Shown here: piece by piece, positions 1 through 8,906 of the stretch
How positions within the stretch are numbered: the stretch's first letter is position 1
Layout: every line of letters begins with the position of its first letter
DNA from: Hymenopellis radicata
Lineage: Eukaryota; Basidiomycota; Agaricomycetes; Agaricales; Physalacriaceae
Direction: 5' to 3'
Assembly (NCBI GenBank): GCA_015501595.1
Contig: JADNRX010001233.1
Location: forward strand, 1 to 12,335
Length of the DNA: 12,335 nucleotides
Translations under genes and position numbers: made by a program
The notes under the pieces: model-generated
Seen by the model: the letters and a program-made list of their open reading frames with translations, nothing else
The model's database searches: none
What the model was told of the DNA's origin: nothing

Positions 1-533
1 ACGCGAACATGTTGGGAAGTGTTCTGCCCATCCAGAAGGGTATGTGGAATTGGGAAAGCGTGAAGAGGATGAAATAAAGTGCTGCTAGCCGTCCAAAGCG
101 GCGAGATACGGCTCGATGGATGAGGATAGACCGAGCGCATTGACAGTCGCGAGAACGAGGCGCACTGTAGGCCGATTAGAGAGACAATGAAAGATAAAGG
201 AGGGGCGTACCAGGTCAAATTTTGAAGTTGCCAGCCCTTGTGCCTTTGCCAGCCAAATGACCGGCGTTGAGAGCCATGCAAGGAGAATGCTGCCAATAAA
301 CGTCCGTGGAACAGCACCGGGAAGACGAAGTGGTCGTACTTGTAGAATAAGTCGCGTTAACGACGGGTATGAGAGCGGGAGCGCACGTTGGCTAGGGCGG
401 TGGGCTTGATTCCGTACACGAGCACGTCGTGCGTGGCGTGTAGATTGAAGCTCTCTTCAACTTTGGTATATGGCGCGAGCAGAACGTGCGCCCAGCTCAT
501 CCCGAGCATGAGCGCGTCGAGTACGACGTTCAT
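1..533 (-). CDS. ALG12: ALG12 alpha-1,6-mannosyltransferase, 5' exons (left copy, runs off window)
   Basis: This is the N-terminal part of the ER dolichyl-P-Man:Man7GlcNAc2-PP-dolichol alpha-1,6-mannosyltransferase (GT22 family). Exon 1 is 387-533, intron 339-386, exon 2 is 211-338, intron 165-210, and exon 3 runs from 164 past base 1. The start ATG (complement of 531-533) gives MNVVLDALMLGMSWAH, followed by the ALG12 signature APYTKVEESFNLHATHDVL. That signature separates it from ALG9, PIG-B and SMP3. Exon 2 encodes YDHFVFPGAVPR and then a hydrophobic segment; exon 3 ends with FWMGRTLPNMFA at the window edge. A base is missing in the G run at 319-321 (right copy has four G), which shifts the frame. 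Another C appears lost near 122-125 (shared with the right copy), and the exon 2/3 junction is one base short. The rest of the gene would lie to the left of the window. The family is certain; whether this copy is functional is not. Confidence 0.85.
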
Positions 534-643
534 GGAGTTCGGAAGGTAGATGATGGCGGCGCGCGATGGCGATGATGGTAGGTCTGGCAAGTTCAAAGCG
601 GCATCGGCATCCGTCTAACCTTCTCAAATGTGCCACAGCTCTC
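512..643. other. Segment present only in the left repeat copy (ALG12 start and upstream)
   Basis: These 132 nt hold the ALG12 start codon, the codons for its first residues and sequence upstream of it. The right copy has an unrelated 89 nt stretch (11597-11685) in the same place. The left version gives the normal ALG12 N-terminus, so it is more likely the ancestral state. Confidence 0.7.
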
Positions 644-691
644 ACGACTTCTCCTCTCCGGCTATCAGTGGCGAGTAGCAGGAGGATATGG

Positions 692-886
692 CTACGCGGG
701 AGGTGGTCGTCTCTTGGGTGCGGTGGTGGTCCTGTCTGTTCGTCGTGTGGGAGGACACCTCTGAGTCGGGTCGTCGTGTTCGCCTCTTCCTGCGTGTCGG
801 GGGTGTTCTGGGGTCGAGACGGCGTCCTCTTGGGGGTTCGCGGTGAAAGAGAGCGCGTTGATGGCGCTACTCGAGTCCACTCCCAC
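692..886 (-). CDS. Possible small upstream ORF (64 aa), left copy
   Basis: An ATG-started frame begins MGVDSSSAINALSFTANPQE with codon use like that of the real exons (mostly C or G at the third position). It lies upstream of ALG12 on the same strand. The right copy has the same start (11951) and the same first 26 residues or so. The two then diverge because the left copy has 11 extra bases near 807-818, so one of the two is frameshifted. It could be a 5' exon, an upstream ORF in the ALG12 leader, or a chance frame. No homologue is recognised. Confidence 0.25.
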   Translation of the reverse strand: MGVDSSSAINALSFTANPQEDAVSTPEHPRHAGRGEHDDPTQRCPPTRRTDRTTTAPKRRPPPA

Positions 887-1187
887 TCATTTAGGCAGGT
901 CCTCTGCTTGCTCAAATCGACTCTATTTCGCTTTCTACTTAGCTTACGCACGTACTTGTTTTTGAAAAAGATAAACAGCCCCACCCTGCCATATTTCGCC
1001 TATTTACAAAGCAGCAGACTTGCTTCGACTTACTGTCACACATCAGCTAAAGGAGAGGTTAGTATACATTGTACCAAGTAGCTAGACTACTACAACAAAA
1101 ATATGTAATACACACACTAGATGTCAAGTCAGCTTGCGAAATAGACGTTCAAGTCGTGAAACAAACATACAAGTCGGTCCGAACACC

Positions 1188-2501
1188 TTACAGTCGTGGG
1201 ATAACGTCTTCGTTGAGATCAAGCCTAATGCATACATCAGTTTGATAAGAAACCCCCCGAATGCAAGTACTTACCGTGTCATGACGAGACCACCCTCCTC
1301 GTCCGACGAGCTCGTCGACAATAATCTCCGCCTTCCATACATCTCCGACCTCCCGCTCAAAGTCGCGCCATGTCTAGCGAGTCCGGCACACATCGCATGA
1401 CATATCCGTGGTCAAAGTCCCGATGTTGCGCCCCACATCCGAGTATTGTCACTTGATGGCCGCATTGACGGGCGAAGGTACGGCATGTCGGAATCGAATA
1501 ATGTGTTGACGTCAAGTCTGGGAGCGGGTAAATACTCCTGCAAGCGTGGAAGGGGTGAAAGAACTCACCGAACACTCGTTGAAAGCGTAGCCATGTATAA
1601 GTGTTCGTCGTCGGGCAAGGGCCGCCCACTGCCTCGCAGAATATCAGTATGTTGACTTGAGGACGATCTGCGGAATACTCACCATCGTTGAGACGGAGAA
1701 CACCGGGCGGCGGAAGCACAACGAGCAACAGCTGCATATGCAGTGGGGCGTCGTCGGGGCGAAACCAAGTAGAAAAGAGGCGCGTCTCGTAACGGCAACC
1801 CCATGAATCGCGGCCATAGACTGCGGTAACAGTAAGTCAACCAGCTAGGGAGCAAATGGACAAGGCCGACTTACCGTGTACGGTCAAGGGTACGCGTTCG
1901 TCGCGACACCCATTCCAATGGTCCCAGTAGACGTATCCTCTAGAGAAGGATGAGCTCACGGCAGAGGGAAAGAGGGAAGGTTTACTACCCGTGGATACCA
2001 TCCGACTACGCGCTCGCCGTGGTACTGGTGAATGCTGTCGAGGCCCTGGTTGACTATCAGTCGAGGTCAATGCGAGCAAGTGACGACAAACCTTGAACCC
2101 AAAACTGGCGGTGGCATCGTTGCCCATGACAAAGATGAGTGTCTAGACGGGGGTAAGCCAGAATAACGAGGCGAAGGAAGCGTAGAGAGACGTACCAGAA
2201 GGGCCGTACGGCGACCCAGTATCCATGCAGATGCCCCCAGCGTCGTCGCGTCCGACGTACACAAAAATTCTGCAAAAGATCATTAGCAACCTTGTCGAGG
2301 ACTACAGCAAAGACGACAGCTTACCAGAGAACACAGAATGAAGCACGACGGCGCTGAGAGAGGCGGGAATGAGCGAGGGAAAATAAACAATGACGGTGGG
2401 AAGGAAGGAGACATACCTGTCACATCAGGCAACTCGTGACATTTTAAACGCGTTCCCGACGCGTTGACGAGAACGGCGGCTACGACAACGACGAACGGTA
2501 T
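1188..2501 (-). CDS. Unrecognised intron-rich protein gene
   Basis: A chain of donors and acceptors defines exons 2417-2501, 2196-2269, 2092-2142, 1989-2045, 1875-1939, 1683-1820, 1569-1632, 1275-1537 (needs an internal intron or repair to avoid a TGA) and 1188-1224. Most introns are 46-54 nt with GTAAGT- or GTGAGT-like donors. Readable pieces include a hydrophobic start (IPFVVVVAAVLVNASG, signal-peptide or membrane-anchor like), TLIFVMGNDATASFGFK, GLDSIHQYHGERVVGWYPR, GYVYWDHWNGCRDERVP, EYLPAPRLDVNTLFDSDM, and a C-terminus SSSDEEGGLVMTR joined across the last intron to LDLNEDVIPRL and a TAA at 1188-1190. Frames across the 1989/1939 and 1569/1537 junctions do not agree with the best codon use unless a base is missing, as in ALG12. 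No clear start ATG is seen; the first exon may begin after an acceptor at 2502. I do not recognise the family. Confidence 0.5.
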
Positions 2502-2889
2502 CTGTAAAACGAGCGATGACTGGAGATGGAAGAGCGACGAGTCAGAAAGCGAACTGTGTGAGACGGAGAGAGGAAAACAGTGGGAAAGGGAGATGATGAG
2601 TTTAGGTGCATTTCCATCGCCTTTTATTCCCTTTCCAATGCTCTAGGCTCCATCAGATACGTAAATACATTTACATCAGAGGGTACGTTGATGCGCGGCC
2701 GTCGCACGAGATGAGATCTGCCCAATCTTCGGGCGCATATTGGGCCGCCACATAATGTCGTTACCTCTCGATTCGTCGCCCTGAGCACACGAGTGTGAAA
2801 TGGGTCGTAATATAAGCATATAATAATCTAAACTTTGACTTCAGTGAGAGTTGAAAGTCAATGGTAAACCCAAAGCGACAGCAACTTAC
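2502..2889 (-). promoter_or_regulatory. Probable 5' region of the minus-strand gene, with a TATA-like box
   Basis: No gene is supported here. Read on the minus strand, AATAAAAGG (complement of about 2619-2628) is followed by a pyrimidine-rich leader (CTCATCATCTCCCTTTCCC and similar) up to the first exon at 2501. The layout suits a fungal core promoter with a CT-rich initiation region, but no start codon in the right frame follows. The plus-strand frame at 2464-2646 is a shadow. Confidence 0.3.
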
Positions 2890-3101
2890 CTCACCTCCTG
2901 GAATGCACTGGTTCGACTTTCCCGTCCTCGAAACAATCCTCCATCTCCCAAAGCGCCGGAATTACTTGCAGGGTCTGTCTTTGATGGACTGATGGGCGTT
3001 GTGAAGCGGCGTCTGGACTCGGGGATAACGAAAACTTCACTGCTTGGTCTTTTCACTTCACCCGGACAGTTGCAACGCTTCGCGTTGCCAATTCCATCCT
3101 T
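2890..3101 (-). CDS. Isolated exon-like segment, unrecognised
   Basis: On the minus strand, an acceptor CGCCTAG precedes an open stretch of 70 codons that ends at a strong donor GAG|GTAAGT (complement of 2888-2889). Readable pieces are PGEVKRPSSEVFVIPE, SRRRFTTPISPSKTDP and GGLFRGRESRTSAFQEV. The composition is rich in Ser, Arg and Pro, as in a disordered nuclear protein. It may be an exon of the gene at 1188-2501 or of a separate gene; the link to either side is not resolved. The plus-strand frame at 2851-3105 overlaps it and has no splice support. Confidence 0.35.
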
Positions 3102-3564
3102 CTAGGCGCGGAGAAACTCGCCACACTAACATGTGAAATCAGTCAGCGCGAAATTAAGCCCATTGAATCACGGAAAAGGTACGAACCCTTTCAGCAATTC
3201 CGGTACACAGCGTTAATCGCGCGTTACCGTTGAATTCAATTCCTACAGAGGCAAGATGACAGTCGTAGAGGCTATATACAGGGTCAATATACCTAAGGTA
3301 GTCGTCAAAGGGAGCAAAACCAAGCGAGAAACACACTTTCACCAAAAGTCTCAGAGGGACGGAGGAAGAGGACGACCACTGGCGTCATATCCCCGCATCC
3401 GAGGGAGTCTAGATAAGATTGCAGATTCCCCAGACGCGTCATAGGGGTACAGAAATCCTCGTGTCATCGATGTGCAGGGTCCAGATGCCTCCGAAAGCGT
3501 CTGACGCGAAAGGTCGTCTTCAGGACGCGTTCTCCACCTCAGCGACTATCGGATATTGACTTAC
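3102..3564. other. No supported gene
   Basis: I see only short frames on both strands (for example 3154-3345 minus and 3256-3444 plus) without recognisable motifs. The self-complementary TTACGTAA at 3561-3568 contains the donor of the exon that follows. Confidence 0.4.
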
Positions 3565-4035
3565 GTAAGCCCAAGAGTAATCTCCAGGTAAATTCAGGTC
3601 GGCCAGACGTCGGAGAGAGCGGGAAAGCACGAAGACGAGTTGGTGTAAGCGTCTTGAACTCGGACATGTGGTGGTTCGAGTTCAAGATCCACCGATCACC
3701 TGGGGTTACCATACCCGTATGGCGCCATTCAAACACGATGTTTTGCCGCATATTCCGAGCCGATAGGACGCCTGGAACCTTGGGAGGACTTTGGTTACCC
3801 GCCCAGAAAGCGGAGCCAATTCCCAACAGCGAATACGTGAAATCAACCTGCCGACCCGACGGACATCATGTTCAAGGTACACTGTATCGATTGCACTGGT
3901 TTTTGGACCCACCCTTGATGAAGTTTTCGAGAAGTTGGAATTGGATGTTTCGGTGATACTCACTTCTCCGTAACCTCCAATAGGTAATATATCTTCGAGT
4001 CTGTGTTCTTGTCCGACTTTGCGTGCCAACCATGT
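3565..4035 (-). CDS. Two exon-like segments, unrecognised
   Basis: The upstream segment (3964-4035) reads KTWLARKVGQEHRLED then ILPIGGYGE and stops at a GTGAGTATC donor. The downstream segment (3565-3847) opens after a GGCAG acceptor and stays open for 94 codons to a GTAAGT donor. It includes VDFTYSLLGIGSAFWAG, NIVFEWRHTGMVTPGDRWIL and NSNHHMSEFKTL. The intervening intron would be 116 nt (3848-3963). GGYGEV resembles a glycine-rich nucleotide-binding loop, but nothing else supports a kinase. These may be distal exons of the repeat-rich locus at 4560-6310. Function unknown. Confidence 0.3.
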
Positions 4036-4559
4036 TTTAGCAGCATCTTGTAGTATACTCTACAATGTATTTTTGGTAGCCGTACTGAGCTCTGCCGAAG
4101 TGGAAATTGCGATATACGCATTTGTGGAGTCCGGCAAGTAACACAATTCGAGTCTACAGCAAGGATTCTGGTTCATTCGCGCAGAAGAGTTATAGAACAA
4201 CGTAAGTTTCATTTGAATGTAGCTACGACATGTACATATACTTCTACACGAAGGATAACATAGTCTACTGGTGCTAATGCAGCACAGTCCACGCTAGCCG
4301 GTCCCAAGGTCGCGTCGCGGAAGAATTGTACCCACAGTCGAAACCCACGTCAAACAGGGCGATTTACGGCGTAATTAACGCGCCGTGGATACGAACTATA
4401 ACTGAGTTAGCTCCGTAAAAATGATCAGAATAAATGAGGCACGAACCCGAAATGACCGTCGTCAACATCGCCGTGGTCTACGCGACGGAGAGATGCGTCG
4501 CCTGGTAGCGCCGACTCGTCGTGGACGAGCAGAAGTTCGACATCCATATCGTCCGAAGG
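4036..4559. other. No supported gene
   Basis: AT-rich up to about 4300, then moderate GC. A minus-strand frame (4425-4649) continues the GASD exon of repeat unit A, with an acidic Asp- and Val-rich tail, so part of 4425-4559 may be coding. Nothing else is recognisable. Confidence 0.35.
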
Positions 4560-6310
4560 TTGAAGTGAAGTGTGGCGGGGAATGTCGTCGTTATCCCAGC
4601 ACTGAGAAGCTTCCAGAGCGAGCGCAGTGTCGGAAGCGCCTCTGCACACTCCACTTAAACAAGAATCTTAGCCCTGCAATAAGCCGTTAGTCCAGAAAAC
4701 GAGGGAGCCCAGTATAACGTACCTAAGACGAATTCGTCACGAAGAGGTCCTAAAGCGTCCATAAACCCGAGTTGAAACAGATCTGAATCGGCATCAGCGC
4801 CTAGAAGCAGCCGAAGGCTGGCCATGTGAGGGTAGGTCCATGTTATAATTAGAAGGGTGCTCGGCAGGTTGAGAAGGCCTGCCGTGTTTTTTCGCGGCTG
4901 ATAGGGCAATCACACGACAGCGACGGGGTCCTAAGCAAGTCGCTCATGAGAGCGACCCATCAGCGCCGGGGTCCAGGAAGGCGCGAGTGAAATCGAAGTG
5001 TGGCGTACATTGGCAGCAAGACGTCGCTATGGCGAGCAGTGAATCTCCGTAATGCGAGCGTAGCGTCGGAGGCGCCGCTAGTCATTACGTTGGAGGTAAT
5101 AGTGCAGCGCTGGGAGGAATTAGCCCCGGAATTGAAGAAGAACACCAGACGACGTACCTGTCAAAGTTCGTCACCACGACGTCCCAATTGGTCCATAAAA
5201 CCGAGCCACTTCAGATTCAGATCGGGATCAGCGGCTGCAATTAGCGGTAGGCCCGGCGTACGAGCATAGGTCCGTGTTCGATTTCAAGGGATTTGAACTA
5301 ATGGAACCAAGTCAGAATTAAGGGTGAAATTCAAGGCAAATACTCACACTTTTTCCCATAAAAAAAGCCGGGCCGGCGAGGCCAACACACGCTGCAGTCA
5401 TCAGAAGACAGCGGGTTCCGACGAGGCGATGTTCCTTGAGTCGTTCGAACGGGTGGAGAGGCGGCGAAGCCGCCTCGACTAATGGAAAGCAATGAGTTCA
5501 CGAATACTGCGGGATATAGAGCGGAACATACCGTATTTGATGGCGCAGTAGACCAGACCTAACAAAATCGGGTAAGAAATCGAAGTTGAAATGGCTGGAA
5601 ATATGCATCTTTTCGCCAGGACCAAAAGCCGGTCCGGCGAGGACAACCACGCATGTCATAGATTCAACTCCCTGTGTCCATGGCAACGAAATTGTTCCCG
5701 TAGATGTAGTCAGCCTGTCCAGGCGGTGGCGAAGCCGCCGCGGTGTATGCCCTATGTCGAATCAGCCTCGAGTTCAACACTGCTGGGGGAAGAAAAACTC
5801 ACAAAGTTGCGCACGTATTCGAAACATGTCTAACATGAAATGAGTCAAAACTAGCACTAAAAAAAAGAGGGAAAACGCACTTTTCTCCCCAGATCCAAGC
5901 CTGGCCGGCGAGGCCACCAACGCTATTCAAATCCAACAGCTCCGTTCTTCGCGATCCCAGATTAATTGTTGTGGAGTTTGTCGTTGCTAGAGGCGCCGAA
6001 GGCGCCGACGCGTCGCTGACAGAAATCAGATTTGAGGATGATGGAGGTGACGGTAAGAAGTGACTTGCCTGATTGGGCTCAACGCGATCGCCATGTTCTT
6101 GCTTCTGACCGTCATGTCGCGTCCGGCATCTTTACTCGTCGACCCTTCTCGTCTTCATATTCGGCTCCTGTTGACGTCGGTTGATTCTGTAGGTCCAGCC
6201 TTCGTCAAGTCCTTAATATGATGCATCATCGCGACGACGTACCTGCTCTCTCCTCGTTCGGAGTCGCTCCTCGGAAATCTGGAGTCGATTCTTGACAAAG
6301 TGAGCGGCTC
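4560..6310 (-). CDS. Unrecognised minus-strand locus built of repeated exon modules
   Basis: On the minus strand I can place consistent introns at 6187-6242, 6016-6068 (GC-AG), 5830-5880, 5752-5802, 5479-5531, 5298-5347, 5078-5157 and 4642-4722. Exons between them fall into modules. Three have the core GLAGPAF/VLAGPAF/GLAGQAW ending in GK or GEK (5350-5478, 5608-5751, 5881-6015). Two have the core LGFMDxLGxxxDE followed, after an 80-81 nt intron, by GASDxxLAL (units A and B). The first exon-like piece reads AAHFVKNRLQISEERLRTR. Frames break in several places: a TAA in unit B after VRRAYR, and a TGA in module 2. The locus is therefore either frameshifted by sequence errors or a decayed repeat gene. 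The three LAGPAF stretches are hydrophobic and could be membrane segments. The plus strand also has open frames here, so the strand rests mainly on the splice sites. No family is recognised. Confidence 0.35.
4580..4830 (-). repeat. Exon-intron-exon unit A
   Basis: Unit A reads LGADADSDLFQLGFMDALG then PLRDEFVL, a GTACGT donor, an 81 nt intron (4642-4722), and GASDTALALEASQCW. It is a diverged copy of unit B at 5000-5297: exon cores, donor sequence and intron length all correspond. Confidence 0.6.
4862..4956. repeat. Two short perfect hairpins between units A and B
   Basis: 4862-4884 is a 7-bp stem (CGGCAGG/CCTGCCG) with a 9-nt loop, followed by a T run. 4939-4956 is a 7-bp stem (GTCGCTC/GAGCGAC) with an ATGA loop. 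The T run after the first looks like a bacterial terminator, but that has no meaning in a fungal nuclear setting. Confidence 0.5.
5000..5297 (-). repeat. Exon-intron-exon unit B
   Basis: The exon 5158-5297 opens FKSLEIEHGPMLVRR, then after a frame break LIAAADPDLNLKWLGFMDQL and GRRGDEL. A GTACGT donor and an 80 nt intron (5078-5157) follow, then GASDATLALRRFTARHSDVL. It matches unit A in order, donor and intron length. Confidence 0.6.
5350..5478 (-). repeat. LAGPAF module 1
   Basis: The minus strand reads VEAASPPLHPFERLKEHRL, VGTRCLLMTAACV and GLAGPAFFMGK, ending at a GTGAGT donor. It starts right after a CCATTAG acceptor. A perfect hairpin (GAGGCGGC, loop GAA, GCCGCCTC; 5458-5476) spans the EAASPP codons. 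Confidence 0.6.
5532..5558 (-). other. 27-nt microexon between modules 2 and 1
   Basis: It is bounded by a TTTTGTTAG acceptor and a GTATGT donor. A second 27-nt exon sits in the same relative place between modules 3 and 2 (5803-5829). The two share length but little sequence. Confidence 0.4.
5608..5751 (-). repeat. LAGPAF module 2 (damaged)
   Basis: It starts after a GACATAG acceptor with TAAASPPPGQADYIYGNNF, then needs a frame change to reach MTCVVVLAGPAFGPGEK. The expected donor after GCGAAAA reads GATGCAT, where modules 1 and 3 have GTGTGAG and GTGCGTT, so the donor GT is lost. The hairpin at 5723-5741 has an 8-bp stem with one wobble pair and a GAA loop. Confidence 0.55.
5803..5829 (-). 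other. 27-nt microexon between modules 3 and 2
   Basis: It is bounded by a CATGTTAG acceptor and a GTGAGTTTTT donor. Flanking introns are 51 nt each (5830-5880 and 5752-5802). Confidence 0.4.
5881..6015 (-). repeat. LAGPAF module 3
   Basis: It is open for 44 codons: DASAPSAPLATTNSTTINLG, SRRTELLDLNSV, GLAGQAWIWGEK, to a GTGCGT donor. It follows a GC-AG intron (6016-6068, donor AG|GCAAGT). A perfect 6-bp hairpin with a GAA loop lies at 5992-6006. Confidence 0.6.
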
Positions 6311-6812
6311 TCAGTTACGCCTGCCCTTCAGGTGGCGTCTCTCGAATTCGACCCTTTCCTCGTTGGATACTCGGTTCTCTTGGACGTTTGATGGGGTCTG
6401 TGGATCCTCGCGTGTCAGTTCTCTTCGAATGGGGCTGCATACGATCACACACCTCGGACCACCCTCCTTGTCCCTCGCTTCGCATTCCTGCCTCTTGGAA
6501 ATCAGAACCCGGTTCTGGATGAATTGAGCGACTCTTGCTCGTGCCGCTGGACGTTCCCGGCCTGTATCTACATCCTGCAGGGACAAGTCTGGCGTGAAAG
6601 ATGTGTCGCCGTTCAACATGGATCTGCTCGTCCTCTGCACCGCGGCGGCGCCAGCATTCTGACCGCAAATCTCGAGGAACTGAGTGGGTATAACCTTTAG
6701 GACTGTCAGAACTCCGAATAGGAACACCTGGACAACGTTACGCACCTTGTACCGACTTCTCTGGCCTTCTCCAAATTCTGACCGCGGATCTGGATGAATT
6801 GAGGGCCTGTGG
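6271..6812. repeat. Four diverged short repeats (LxxxLDELSG type)
   Basis: Units lie near 6271-6310, 6490-6535, 6655-6690 and 6770-6812, at spacings of roughly 220, 165 and 120 nt. On the plus strand they read LGNLESILDKVSGSQ, LGNQNPVLDELSDSC, SILTANLEELSGYN and LQILTADLDELRACG. On the minus strand the same bases read AAHFVKNRLQISEE, AQFIQNRVLISKR, TQFLEICGQNAGA and PQFIQIRGQNLEK. Both versions could be helical or coiled-coil repeats. The minus reading joins the locus at 4560-6310; the plus reading would join the chain at 6975-7415. Confidence 0.45.
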
Positions 6813-6974
6813 ATCTCGAGCAGTCGACATACGCGCTGAATAGAGGCTGTTGACGTTTACCTTGTTGCCGTCGTGCCTTCGTGACCCGTCAAGACTATAT
6901 GAATCCTCGGCGACTCCTTGCCAACTTCATCGTGCTAAGACGATAGATCTTCAGCAGACGAGCGAGATTAAGGC

Positions 6975-7415
6975 AAATACGAACCTACCACAGTATTTGT
7001 GTCTTTCTGGCGGCGACGGGGAGACAACAGTGACGGTAAGTGGGAAAGGCAGAATGGGGTGTACAAACTGACCGTTGCTCAGAGACCGAATTCAGGTCCC
7101 CGCCGGATGAGTATTCCCGTGTGTCATAGGTGTCTGGACTCCCGATCGTTGCCTTGACTAACGCATTGCACAGGTCCCAGTTTTCCGTGGCGTAGTCATA
7201 TCTTGGGAAGGTAAATACGCTCCTTGTAGCTGATGAATATTCTGATTCACACCCACTTGTAGACGTCTAAATGCGCGACTCCAAGCTCTGATAGTGAGAT
7301 ATAGAATCCACAGCCGAGGTACGTCCTGTCATACCTCAATATTCGTTGCATCACTTACTAAGACCACCCTGCAGTCTCTCGGGATGTGCGGCTACTGACT
7401 CTTCTATATTCTTGA
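6975..7415 (+). CDS. Short plus-strand multi-exon gene piece, unrecognised
   Basis: Four well-formed introns line up: 7036-7082 (GTAAGT, branch AACTGAC), 7119-7173 (branch TTGACTAACG), 7211-7262 (GTAAAT) and 7319-7374 (GTACGT, branch TTACTAAG). Joining the exons keeps one open frame: EPTTVFVSFWRRRGDNSD, TEFRSPPDEYS, PSFPWRSHILGR, RLNARLQALIVRYRIHSR, VSRDVRLLTLLYS and a TGA at 7413-7415. The basic, Arg-rich product shows no family I know. The 5' end is uncertain; an AAG acceptor near 6972 is the simplest start of the visible exon. An ATG frame at 7346-7762 begins inside the last intron and is probably spurious. Confidence 0.4.
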
Positions 7416-8077
7416 GCTACACTCCTCCATGGATTAGCTACGGCCATGATATGTATCTCTATGGAACCCTAATGATAGGCCGCGTCGAACAGCACCACGG
7501 GAGCGTGAATTCAGTCAGACTGTTACTTTTGCCTTATCCATCTCTGATGCGACGGAGCGCTCGTACTGCGCATGAGTCACTGACTTCGGGACCAGACGCC
7601 GCCCACCATAAGTGCGAGGAGTATAAAGACCAGTTGATTTCATGTCAACATTATCCCCACCTTTCCTTCCTGCCCTTACGCTGCCAGGTTTGCTCTACCA
7701 CGCCTCTAGTCCGGTGCCACGGTGATGACCCCCTTGTGGACTGTGTGGTTATGGTGGTCTGAGCGTGCTTGAATGAATGTCGCGGCCACCAGCACTGCAC
7801 AGTGTGCATGGCACAGTGATACCGGCGACACTTTCTTTTTTTTATTCTCTACGTACTGTACACCCGGTTACGCACCTTTGGAGTAGCACTTGTAATGTAT
7901 GTACTCTTTTGCGCAATCCATGAGTCCTTCGGGAGGCGGAACTATTGTCAAATTTGTAAAAAGTGAGCTTCGACTTGAGCCATTTTTTCTCAACACACGG
8001 TTGGGCTTGCAAAGGTTTAAGCTTCGGCATCGCAAGCCGCAAAACGGGACACGAACGGCAGCCAGAAAGGGAAATAA
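7416..8077. other. No supported gene
   Basis: The long plus-strand frames here (to 7762, and 7899-8204) have no recognisable motif, and the second is out of frame with the PLPHP exons that follow. The missing N-terminal exon of the PLPHP-like gene would be expected in this stretch, but I cannot find it in any frame. A T run lies near 7833-7842. Confidence 0.45.

Positions 8078-8906
<829 letters not shown>

Larger units (their letters stand above)
1..1221. repeat. Left copy of a 1.2 kb direct repeat
   Basis: The sequence from base 1 recurs from 11086 in the same orientation. Positions 1-511 match 11086-11596 almost base for base, with one single-base difference in each direction. Positions 512-643 have no counterpart on the right. 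The match resumes at 644 (right copy 11686) and continues to the window end, with several indels of 3 to about 55 nt. The copy holds the 5' exons of ALG12, its upstream region and the last exon of the neighbouring minus-strand gene. Whether the repeat extends further left cannot be seen. Confidence 0.95.

Noticed and set aside
457..984. Long minus-strand frame (175 aa) across the ALG12 5' region, and its counterpart at 11582-12160 (192 aa)
   Set aside because: It runs antisense-frame through ALG12 exon 1 with a different frame, is low in complexity, and the copies differ by indels that are not multiples of three.
3964..4035. Protein kinase glycine-rich loop (IGGYGEV)
   Set aside because: No catalytic loop, DFG or other kinase motif is found in the surrounding sequence.
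4862..4892. Rho-independent terminator (hairpin plus T run)
   Set aside because: The setting is eukaryotic nuclear DNA, and the hairpin lies within a repeated exon locus.
7346..7762. Plus-strand ORF of 138 aa as a gene
   Set aside because: Its ATG lies inside a well-formed intron, and the product has no motif or favourable codon use.
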